Positions 54,080 through 64,000 of a stretch of DNA of 64,000 nt are shown here, piece by piece; positions within the stretch are counted from its first letter, which is position 1, and each line of letters starts with the position of its first letter. A program made the translations under genes and the position numbers. The notes below the pieces were generated by a model. The model saw only the letters and a list, made by a program, of their open reading frames with translations. It was not told where the DNA came from and ran no database searches. Source of the DNA: Ophiosphaerella korrae (lineage: Eukaryota > Ascomycota > Dothideomycetes > Pleosporales > Phaeosphaeriaceae); the NCBI GenBank assembly GCA_028456385.1, contig JALNQF010000158.1, positions 36,903 to 100,902 of the forward strand, written 5' to 3'.

Positions 54080-54388
54080 CGTATGCACTTCTCCAGAGCG
54101 CAATATCTGAAAGAATGCAAATCTCTACCCTTTACGTAAGTTCAAGAAATATTTTTCACTCCTTCTAAACCTATGCCTCCAATTCACATTTAGGCTTGTA
54201 GCTACGCGAATGCCCACTTAAAAACATTGAAGTAGAGAAGGTACATATATTTAGCGTTTGTACACATCTCCAGTTCGTACAGCCTACCGGGCATTGCATC
54301 ATACTCTAAAATCCCCAAACTAATACCTCTAGGCCTATTCATCTACACTAACGATAGAGTAGATAAAACTAACATTATTACTCTAGTT
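54080..54388. other. Intergenic, AT-rich
   Basis: This lies between the 3' trace of the pseudogene and the 3' end of the transporter gene. Nothing recognised. Confidence 0.5.
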
Positions 54389-56087
54389 CTACATAACATA
54401 GGGCTGATAGGCATTTCCTTCTTGAATAGCCTTCTGGTACAATCTCTTGTTTGCACGGAACAAGTAGAATTTCAATCCCATCGCACTGGTACAAGCGATT
54501 GCGCCCATTACCATTATCAAGATGAATGCCAATCGATACCGCGGCTCGTCTGATTGTACGAAGAAGTAAGGCGCGATAGCATTCCCTACCTGACCGAGAA
54601 CGTTGACCATGGCTACTGAGACGGCACGCTTCTCAGGTGTTCGCCCTATACTGTTTGATGTCCAGGTACTGATAAGCGGATTGGAGAAGTACATACCCCC
54701 AACATAAATAAAGGAGGCCGCATACCGCGCATTCCGATTATCCGTGGCAAGACAGATGATGTAGCCGATGCATCCAAAAGCGATTGGGCCAGCAAAATGG
54801 TAGCCTCGTTCCTTAGTCTTGTCCGAATGCCAGGCATTGACCAGCGAGCTGAGAGCAGTGAAAATGTATGGCGGTGCCTTCAAGACGAGGCTGACGGTGT
54901 TGCTGTATCCAAACCCGCGGACTATTGATGGGAAGAAGTTCGAGAAACCATAAGCAGCAGAAATACCAATATTCATGCCCACAAGCAGCCACATCTTGTA
55001 ATCAAATACACTCAGTTTCAGTCCCTGTAACACACCAGATTTAGCCTCAGTTGTCGACACACGATTCGCGATGATGCGTGCAGCCGCTAGTCGACGCATA
55101 TCCTCTGTCATAGGCCAGCGGGCACTGCCAATTGTGGAGTCGGGGTAGTCAGGCAGTACGAAGAGCGCAATCAAAGCAAGCCCAGCGCCGGTCACAGCCA
55201 AAACAATAAAAAGCCACTGCCAACCTGCAAGGCCGTTTGAACCTTCTAGCGTGCTAAAGGCGGCAGCGGAAATCAGCCCAGCCACACAAAAGGCAAGAGT
55301 TTGGCCTGTGTAAAGAATAGCACAGCGAAGAGCCGTCTCCTTGCGGGTATACCAACAGCTCATTACATAAATTGCCTGCCTTACAGTAAGCAATGAATTT
55401 AACCAAAAGGTTCGACGACACTTACACTAGGGAATAATGGGGCCTCGACAAGTCCTAGAAAGAAGCGAACAGCAATCAGGTCAGAGTAATTCTTCACGCC
55501 GCAGGTGGCAGCTGAGACACCTGACCATAGCAACGCCATGAAACAAAGATATAAACTAGGTCGAACTTTTCCGATAATCATGTTAGAAGGGATCTAGCCG
55601 AGAACATAACTGCTAGATGTTAGAACTCTGGCTTTGGCCTTGATTAATCATAGCCGTACCCAACACTTAATATTGATACTGCAGTACCAAACTGATAATT
55701 TTCGAGACCGAGATCCACATCTAGGCTGCTAAGGCGGGCTTGACTTGGAGAATTCAGCACGACTCATTTATAACTGGCGATAATCAGATAAACTCACGCA
55801 ATGGAAGCTGTATCTAGATAATTGAACAGGTAAAATACCCAGAGGCATGGCATCAGCGTCATATCGAGACGCTTGACTACTTGCTTTTCAACATCCCTCC
55901 AATTTGGAATGCCGAGGGCTTCAGTTGTCCCCTTGGGGCTAGGGAGAAACTCTCCAGCTTTGATTGTGTCGGCCTCAACATATCCTGCATCCTTAGAGCG
56001 TCCCTCGAAGTCTTTCATCTGGACATTATTCGAAGCCGTTTGAGGATGGATGCCTTGGGGCTTTGAGTCATCATTAGAGGTGGCCAT
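54389..56087 (-). pseudogene. ACS-type MFS transporter interrupted by one in-frame TAG
   Basis: Exons 56087-55798, 55743-55660, 55609-55426 and 55375-54389 would encode about 514 aa. All junctions keep frame: A-QARLSSLDVDLGLENYQF, then VGYVLG, then SNMIIGKVRPSLYLCFMALL, then AIYVMSCWYTRKETALRCA. This matches the anion:cation symporter branch (allantoate, pantothenate or nicotinate permease-like), with conserved CWYTRKE. At 55596-55594 the codon is TAG exactly where the family has Gln (LMQIPSNM pattern), giving a stop at about residue 130, in the first membrane segments. A CAG-to-TAG change explains it. Everything downstream is intact over 330 codons, so the lesion is young, a sequencing error, or bypassed by alternative splicing. 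Confidence 0.78.
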
Positions 56088-57069
56088 GGAAGGTACCGAT
56101 GAAGTGAGTACAACGCAAAAGGAGGCGAATAGTGAAAAAAAAAAAAGGGGGTTGAATGATGGGCAGGAGGCGATACCTTTTTACAGTGGTATGAAACAGG
56201 GCAACCCGGACATTCTTCTACCTCACTCACACCTATCACACCCGCAGAATGTATTCCCCCCAGACCCCGCATCCAAACTCCACTTTCAAGAATAATATTT
56301 CTCGACGAGCCATATACCAAAGTTACTCCATAGCTTCACTATGTCAACGGCAACGGTTTGTATGCGCTAGGCATCTGACCCGTCTTGGCGTAACGCTCAC
56401 CCCCAAGCATGTGTGAGCCTCCGATATCATGAATAGAACGGAACACTTCTTTAACTCGACTCATCAGTTGTGCACAGAAGTCTGAGCACTGCATGAACTA
56501 TTTTTATTTTTTATTTTTTCTTCTTTTTATTTTGCTCAACCACTGATGAAGATTATTGTCACACACTTTGAAAGGCTTGATTTTGAGGATAAACTCAGGT
56601 CACGTTACTCAGACAGGAACCCACAAATCGACATGGATACTTGCGAAATGCACGCCTTCTGCTCACATCCGGCCGAGGGCCTCATCAATCGATATTCCCA
56701 CACCCTGTAGGTCTCGTTCTACTTCGTAGGCACCAGAATACATCGGCTTTTACGCCGTTCTTTTCGCTAGGGTGGCATAGCCAAGTGTTCAACATAACAT
56801 GACATAAGCGGAGAATATTGCTTAGTGAGACGACTAATGAGAGATTCTCGAGCGTATAACCGAGATCTACAAGAATATTTGTATAGGTGCTGTGGCGATG
56901 TCTTGGCGGTGGATCGCAGGAGCGCTTGGCTATGTGCCGCGACCTGTTGCCCGCGTGGTGTTAACGTGGCCGTGCCCGTGACGAGTCATTTCGTAAGGCT
57001 GTAGAGCCATCCACGATGGCTATTATTACGAGATTTTGTAATATAGTAGTAAATAGAAACTTGTGATCA
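56088..57069. other. Intergenic, AT-rich
   Basis: Promoter side of the ACS transporter. A-rich (near 56136) and T-rich (near 56503-56535) simple stretches are present. No gene recognised. Confidence 0.5.
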
Positions 57070-57620
57070 ATTTGTGCTACTTGAATTTACTTGGGAGGTT
57101 GACACTGCGGCCAGAGCGCGCAGTTTTAGGTAGAGCTGCTGATACAGCTCCTGGGGACTCCTTACTACGCATAGTATCAACCACCTGTTTACATCGTTTG
57201 TTCTTCTGGGTAGGCGTACGTAAGGCCTTCTTTTCCCTTGTAAGGTAGTTGAAGAGCTTTTTTTTCGCATTTTGCATTTTGAGCCTCATTCTTGCTGGCT
57301 AGCTCAGTTACCTAATTAGCCTTCTCCTTCTCCCTTACCTTTTTGAGTCTCTCTCTAATAGTCTCTTAGGTATAGGCCTCTCTTACTTTTCTAAGCGGCT
57401 AGGATATAGTACCTCTATAATATTCTTAGTATTATCAAAGGTTAACAGCCTTACCCTTCTTCTTATACTTCTTTTTAGTAGGAAGAGTCTCTTTTGAGCC
57501 CTCATTCTTATAGTATAGTGGCTTATTTTAGATAGAGGGATAATATAGTAAGAGACTTAGCTTCTTTACCCTATCATAATTAATATCCTTAGTGGTAGTA
57601 ACTATCGAACGCTCACGTTA
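57070..57620 (-). mobile_element. Probable degraded transposon or repeat remnant
   Basis: The minus strand shows broken coding sense, rich in Lys/Glu and interrupted by many TAG/TAA codons: KKVREKEKAN, stop, VTELASKNEAQNA, then KKLFNYLTREKKALRTPTQK. The DNA is full of TA dinucleotides (TAGTATTA, CTATAATA). A Lys-rich tail full of transition-type stops is what a mutated transposase C-terminus looks like, but no catalytic motif or terminal repeat is visible. The class cannot be named. Confidence 0.35.
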
Positions 57621-59152
57621 AATTTGAATACCTGTACGGAGACGCCGTAGGCCAAAACATGGTTACAATAGCAACACAGACAGCGTTTAATAAGTATCTA
57701 TAATCAAGAGGCGCAGAAGAGCTAGCAGTAAAGGAATTTATCAGTGAAGGCGAGATGGCGTCTGACAAGAAGGCTTCGTGGGGAAACGTCAAGGAGCCGC
57801 GAGGGGTGGAGGTACTAGCTTGGGGCGAGCTTTCTAACGCTATTTATTGCTTTGCTCTTCTTCATAGTTTTCTCGATTGCGCCATTGGCTGTGTCCGTAG
57901 TGTAACGCCAACCAACTTGCTTCAACAAGCGAGGGCGCAAAAAGCGCAAAGAGGGACAGCGCGATGCGGGCCGAGTGATAATGAATGCCACCGTCTATCC
58001 AAAGTGGACCATCTTCTCCCACACAGTGCATGATTGAACTAACGAGATTGCTGGGTCGGGACTGGAATTCGTAAGGATCTACTATTTTTGACTTGCAAGT
58101 CATTGACAGCATTGCTTCCTGTGAGGCTATCTGAAGTCAGGCAAGGCGTGCAGTAAACGAAACAAGGATGAGTGTGGAATAAAGAGCTGAGCGGTATGCC
58201 AAAAAGCGGAAACTGCAAATGCAAGCGACCGTAATATGAACAGAGTGTAGCGCTTGGTCCAACATTGTGCCAGCATGGAAGATCAACCAATGATCAACGT
58301 GAGTTTACCTAGTACTTGGGTCCATTCATTGCCAGCCGCTTCGGCAAAACATGATCTCAAAGATGCTTTCACACCTCCCTTATGTTTGATATCCATCAAT
58401 GCCTTACACACCTATAACACACTTCGCGCCCGTTCTGCTAGAAGCTAGGCTCTACAGAAATGCCAAGTGTACTTGAAGCATACACATCGACGGCGTAGAA
58501 GGCGTTAATGTGCATTGATGAACAATCAACTCGCATTCCAGCAATCTGAAGCTAGAAGTCGATTGGTTGTTGGAGATGCTCCATTGACGGTGGTGGCGGG
58601 GGTCGTTTTGCTGTAGGCTAGTAGCTGCACAGAATCAACGATATTGCTCCAAGGCATAGAGGATATTTCATTAGCATGTGAGTTGCCTCGTGTTAGTGGG
58701 GTATCACGCACACGAGTGTAGCTGGGACATGGGACAGTCATGTGTCGGAATGTAATGTTGCCGTCTCCTACTCTAGGCCTTTTCGCTTAAAATAAACGGT
58801 AGCTTATCGAAGATAGGATTTGAGGCTTCGTTGATTTGGAGCATTAGGGTACATCGTACCATCCTACCAAAATTAAGACAAAGGCTCGTCAAAAAAAAAA
58901 AAGATCTGCTGCGCCGCATCAAACTAAGTTTGAGCCCAATATCCACTAGATGTTTAGGGCTGGAGAGCACGAGATCGTTAGTGGGTATCTTTGTGTCGAA
59001 AATCTCGAAGAAACCACTTTAGTTTGTGAAATGATTTCATACTCATCAAGGATTTTCATATAGCCAATTTCATCATGAGGTATCAGTTTGCAAAATGGTA
59101 GCATTATACACAAAGGTTGGAAGTTGCTGTTCAAACCCAAGCATATTAGGAT
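57621..59152. other. Intergenic, nothing recognised
   Basis: This 1.5 kb contains only short frames without domains. Confidence 0.5.
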
Positions 59153-60481
59153 TTATACATCGTACGTAATTGTGAACAGTAGATAGCCATGCACGCCTGT
59201 GGCATCTCTAGGGTTGGCTGAGAATGAACAGTTGAACGATCTGCTGCACGTCTCCCGTATCTGCTGCCATGATCGAAGCTTTGGTTCAAAATTGCCAAAC
59301 GGACGCTGGTAAGCTGCGCACGGATCTAAAGCATCCGACGTGTAGCTTACAGTAAAATTGCAAGGCCTAACTGGAGTACGGATATCTTCAAGGGGTTGTC
59401 GAAGGAGTCTGAGTTTCGCGATATTGTAATCAAACGGCTGATATATTTCGGATTCTGCTGTAGATGTCCAGGCAATCCCGTCAATCGTGAGGCGCGCAAA
59501 ATTAGGAATTCTTTGTCGTGTATCATGCTTCTTGATGAATATTGCCAAACCAGGATCGCTGGAGAATTCATCCGATCCGTGTAAATGGAGCACGAAAATA
59601 CGTTCAAACTCATCCGTAAGGAGATAGGGACAAATGCTCGCCTCTATGCTAATTCCAGCGTTGTTCAAGCTCCAACCTTCAGACATGGAAAAAAAGGGTT
59701 GTGCAGTTTCTGGCCATGCTCCTAATGCTGTCTGGGATATCTGAAAAATAAGATGGATTCGACGCCAGCATTCCGAATGCGTCCACCGCGGGACCTTGCC
59801 GCAGGAAGATGCTCATATCCGTGCTTATTTTCGTGATTTCCTCCTGAAGCCTCTGAAAAGCTCTCGCACCTTCTCCATAGAGGAGAGGCATGTTGATTTG
59901 GAACTCCGCAAAGCTTTCCTAGGGATCCCAGTTATCCTCTCGATCTTGGGCGCTAGTCTTCCTCTGGAGCCTATCAGCTCCCATTTACGGTTGAAGAAAT
60001 GCAACTTGGAGGGTGCGAGGAGTTCCTGAAGCGTCCACCCTCGTGTGAACCATGAACTCTATTCAAAGTCTTTCAATGAAACTACATCATAAAAGTGAAC
60101 GTAGCATATTGTCGCTCGATTGTAGAAGGTATACATGCTGTTGATGGCTTCGCTGAGCTCAGCACTGCTCTTCTTATCGATGCAGTAAGTATCGGCCCAA
60201 ACGTAAGCCAAATGCCTTTTACGTGCCTCTACACAGAAAGTCTTGACCTTCTTATAACCGGTCCGATTGGAGTGTGGATGTGGCTCTTCCAAACCACCAA
60301 AGGACAACTCTTCATCCTTCCTCCAGCGATGGGACAGGATGGCGTAGCTTGGTACATCGCTATAAAACTCTTCAAGCTTGAATGAGCTCGTGTTGAGAAG
60401 CCACATTCGTCGAGACTGAGTTGGTGATTGCGATGCAGAGGATGGCGGTGCAGAGTAGCAGAAACAGTTTGGCGGGGTCAT
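59153..60481 (-). pseudogene. Broken HET-domain (heterokaryon incompatibility) gene
   Basis: The ATG at 60481 opens a HET domain: MWLLNTSSFKLEEFYSDVPS, YAILSHRWRKDEELSFGG and RKRHLAYVWADTYCIDKKSS. At 60061-60059 a TAG interrupts DFE^SSWFTRGWTLQELLAPS. The next part (LHFFNRKWELIGSRG, ITGIPRKAL) runs straight into INMPLLYGEGARAFQRLQEE in another frame, skipping the usual stretch of about 45 residues (MSWAS..TTR.ED.AY). Another shift at a T-run near 59692 leads to MSEGWSLNNAGISIEASICP and 177 open codons to 59153. So there is one stop, one internal deletion with frame change and one homopolymer indel. Intact members trigger cell death on contact between unlike strains; this copy should be inactive. 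Confidence 0.82.
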
Positions 60482-60940
60482 TTTCGGAGACGACCATTGG
60501 GTAACGATAGTCTATGGCTTGGTCTTGATTATGTAAACGCGAGGACGGAGAAATTCCTGGAACACATAAAGTAGGCCCAGGATTGCTATGAAACTTTCAA
60601 AGTACAGACTTTTTCATTCTGGTTTCACATTGAGCCATCCGAATCATGGATGAAGCTTCTCAAACACTCTTACGTTGGGGGTGCAAAGCCTCACATGCCG
60701 TCAACGAAACGGTCAATAGCGTGGGTAACACAGCGACAATCTCCGTTATAAACTAGTATCTTGATTAAAAAAAGGCCGCAGAATGGCAATGGAAGGTGCA
60801 TAGCTCGATATCTACGAGCAATAGCAATATTTCAAGTTTTGAATGTAAAAGCGTGTCTCGGTATATAGTAGGGGACATTGGGCTAGTTATCAAAAAACCA
60901 AGTGGGCCATTTTGTAGCCCTAAATATTATTATTATTTTC

Positions 60941-60978
<38 letters not shown>

Positions 60979-61769
60979 GCGATAAATGTAAGTAAATAAA
61001 AAGAAAGAAATTTTCGAAACGCACTTAAATTGGCTTTCATACCTTTTATACGATAACTTGGAAAATATTATTCTGCTATGCTAGTTATTCTGCTATGAAG
61101 GGATGTGTACGTTACTGATTCAATCAATCTTTCAATTATAACCCGTGCAATCTCCTCAGCTTTGTGAGTACACAATCAACTCCATGTCTCTACCCGATAT
61201 CCTTGGAATATCTACTGAGAACAGATAACATACCCTGCTAGCCGCCATACTTCCGGCTCATATCTCGTGTTAAAACAGGTTTGGCGTACTGCGTTGGGAA
61301 GGCGGCCAGCTTGACAAGCTTCTTCGCGCCGCGGCTATGCCAATCAGCAATCCCAAATACCTGTACCAACGCTTTACATGCTTAACCTACTATTGGCTGA
61401 TAATATGGAGGTGACCAGTCACGACTACTCCAGACTCTTACGCCGCTTGACCCGTTCACGGCAGCCCTTGGGTTCTATTTCGCGACTTCAATGTTCGCTG
61501 GTATCACTTGGCGCCAACATTGTCCCCGCATTTCGCGACTCTTCAATTTGGCGCTGTGCAAAGAGGAATACGGTTCTTTGCCGTCAGCTGCTAGATCGCA
61601 ATCTTGTCCATTGTTGGCGCCGAAATGGCGACAAACATGTTGGGTGGTGCTCTATAAGGCAGTTGGTAAAGATGCGAACAGGATGAAATGAGAACCTTGT
61701 TTACTATAACTATAATCCGGGACGCTGTTCGCCATTCTCGCACAACGCAGCTTGTTGCAATTCCTGGCT
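60482..61769. other. Intergenic with poly-A and weak coding traces
   Basis: A run of 29 A lies at 60941-60969, just after GGGCTA..TAGCCC repeats. Between about 61410 and 61690 the plus strand shows transporter-like fragments in mixed frames (DPFTAALGFYFATSMFAGI, AILSIVGAEMATNMLGGAL), which may be an old membrane-protein remnant. This is too weak to call a gene. Confidence 0.35.
60941..60969 (+). repeat. Poly-A tract, 29 nt
   Basis: An uninterrupted A run preceded by an ATT-rich stretch. The inverted hexamers GGGCTA (near 60880) and TAGCCC (near 60915) just upstream might be the edge of a small inserted element. Confidence 0.85.
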
Positions 61770-62344
61770 ATGTCTTCGGGTGCTGCGCTTGACATTGTGG
61801 ACGCCGCGACGGCGCATGCGCGCCTGGTTTGGAGAAGCATTCGACGGATGAACATGTTGTCCAGAAGCATGAGTCGCTTGACTTGACTAAAGATGGCCTT
61901 CTTGGGCCGAATGGCGAGCAATATCCTTGCGAGGAAGAATGGGCGACGCTCCGGCGGGTGTATGGCAAAGTGGGACTGGATGATTTACATTATTGGTAGT
62001 AGTGGAAATGTGCGAAAGGGTGAGTGTGTCTAAATCTCACAAGCGCTTGCTAACATTGATACGCCAATAGTTTTGCCTATTATGGAACTACGGCTGTCTG
62101 TACGTATGCATTGATGCAATGTGCCAACGCACTGCTAAATTGGAATTCAGTTGTAAACTTCATTCAGAAGGAGCTTCCCCACTGAAGGTCCATTCCCTAG
62201 TGCTGGCGCTGCTGGCACCTATGGCCAACCTGGCGCTCTTGGGAATGGGGCAACGAGCATCCACTGGACTTGTCCAATTCAACCAGTTCTTTTCTTATGT
62301 GATGCCCATGATTGGTGAGATGAACAGCCCTTGATATGGATGAG

Positions 62345-62444
<100 letters not shown>

Positions 62445-63859
62445 AGGTGGTTGGCTCGCTGACGACGAGTACTGGGGCAAATTCAAGACCATCTGGTGAG
62501 TTCTTGATGCATTAATGACATGGTATCATAAATATACTAATCTACTAATAGTAAGCTCTATTCACAATCTAAGTAATGAATCAATGGAATAGCCTTGCTA
62601 AATACTCCAACTCACCAGATGTCGCGATTGTTGTTGCTACCTTAGGACACATCCTCATCATCATTGCGGCCATTCCCCAAGTTATTCGCACACCCAATGG
62701 TGCTCTAGCATCTTTCATCCTTGGTTTGCTCGCATCTATATGCGCTACTACCTTTTGATCAATGTGGGTGCTCTGGTCGGGCAAATCTCCATGGTGTGTA
62801 TGCTGAGAAATATATTGGCTTCTGGCTGTCATTCATTCCTCCTGCCTACTATTTCTCTTCGCATTCTGCCCAATTCTGATGGGTAGCTTTTAGCAAGCAC
62901 TACATCAAGAAGCCTCCACAGGGCGATGTCACTATCAAATCGATGAGACTGTATGCACTTGCGTTGAAAGGCCAATTCTCTCTCAAACCCAGTCCGCACA
63001 TGGAGGGAACCTATCGTCTCCAGAGACCTGTGGGAGAACGTCAAGCCTAGCAAGATTGCGAACAAGCCGAAATGGATGACGTTCAACGATGCCTGGGTAG
63101 ACGAAAGTTCGCCGTGGGTTTCAAGGCGTGCTACGTATTCTTGTGGTTACCAATCTTCTGGCTGCCGTATGTGCCTCGTTACACGAAAGTAGAAAAAAAA
63201 AGAGACCACTGACTCCATCTAGGTACGGCCAAATGACCAACAATCTCGCCTCACAAGCATCCACCATGAAGCTAAACGGCGTGCCCAACGGACGTCGTGC
63301 ACAACCTAAACCCCCTTCACCCTCCTCATCTTCATCCTCCCCATCTTCGACAAATTCATCTAACCCCTCCCTCGCCCGCATCGGCATCAACTTCACACCG
63401 CTGAAAAAGATCCAAGCAGGCTTCATCTGCGCAATGCTCAGCATGAAACCGTCGCCGCTGTAATCCATAATCCAGCACTACATCTACGCAATGTCGCCCT
63501 GCGGCAAGTACCCCCGAGTACGTGCGATGCGCCCGCCCAACCTATGGGTGTGGGCGCAGAACGCCGGCCTACGTCTTGATCGCCTTCTCCGAGATCTTCG
63601 CGTCGATCACGGGGCTCGAGTATACGCGTACACCAAGGCCCCAAAGAACATGCGGTCGCTGGTCACGGGCGTGTTTTGGTTCACGCATTGCGTTTTCGTC
63701 GGGCGATTGCGCAGGCTTTTTGTGCCGTTGGCGGACGACCCCGCTTCTGGTGTGGTTGTACGTTGGTATTGCCATTCTTACGTTTTTCGGCTGGCTTGGG
63801 TTTTGGTGGACGTTTAGGTCGTTGGATAGGGAAAATGATTCGCTGGATAAGTTGCCGGA

Positions 63860-63885
63860 GGGGGGGGGGGGGGGGGGGGGTTTGT

Positions 63886-63926
<41 letters not shown>
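63860..63926 (+). repeat. Two poly-G tracts (21 and 41 nt)
   Basis: G21 at 63860-63880, then TTTGT, then G41 at 63886-63926. They follow the codons for SLDKLPE at the PTR2 C-terminus. They could be a true G-rich satellite able to form quadruplexes or an assembly artefact. Confidence 0.9.
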
Positions 63927-64000
63927 CGATATCAGGCATCTGTGGGATAGACATGCATTGGTCAGAAAGACGTGAAACATACGACGTGCTTCGAGGGCAA

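Noticed and set aside
63681..63980. Poly-Pro and poly-Gly frames at the right edge
   Set aside because: Produced by the poly-G tracts, not by a gene.

Overview
The window reads as nuclear DNA of a filamentous ascomycete, most likely a plant-associated Dothideomycete (Pleosporales-like). Genes are monocistronic on both strands. Introns are short (about 45-80 nt) with GT..AG ends and CTAAC-type branch points. The content is typical of such fungi: a Zn2Cys6 regulator, a CYP504-like P450, MFS and POT transporters, a PL1 pectate lyase, an LPMO-like chitin-binding protein, and HET and ankyrin genes. The genus call is inference. I saw no bacterial operons, rRNA, tRNA or CRISPR.

Left part (1-25.7 kb), mostly intact genes: a membrane-anchored glycosyltransferase-like protein cut by the window edge, a three-exon CYP504-type P450, a frame-disrupted unknown gene, two diverged paralogues of an unrecognised nuclear-type family (5.9 and 10.4 kb), a secreted LPMO-like protein, an MDR reductase, a secreted But2-domain protein, a PflA-type radical SAM protein, two unknown proteins with TPR-like helices, a hemerythrin-domain protein and an NAD(P)-binding Rossmann protein.

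Middle part (26-51.3 kb): a decayed fungal N-terminal-domain/ankyrin gene (26-29.5 kb), a lipocalin-like protein convergent with a secreted FAD-linked oxidase, then a housekeeping block. That block holds the ESA1 histone acetyltransferase head-to-head with the REX4 exonuclease, a Zn2Cys6 regulator head-to-head with an MCT-type transporter, a small two-helix membrane protein and a pectate lyase. A 3.7 kb gene-poor stretch follows, then a protein with three identical-format six-cysteine zinc modules, and a GNAT acetyltransferase.

Right part (51.3-64 kb), an accessory, decaying region: a second broken gene with a fungal N-terminal domain, an ACS-type MFS transporter with one in-frame TAG, an AT-rich repeat remnant, a HET gene with stop, frameshift and internal deletion, and a PTR2 peptide transporter wreck whose intron holds (GAT)30 and whose end runs into two very long poly-G tracts. 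Most nonsense changes in these genes can be explained by C-to-T or G-to-A transitions, often in a CpA context. This is compatible with repeat-induced point mutation but not proof of it. I found no convincing new multi-gene system. The best leads are the two unknown protein families and the cluster of broken recognition-type genes.
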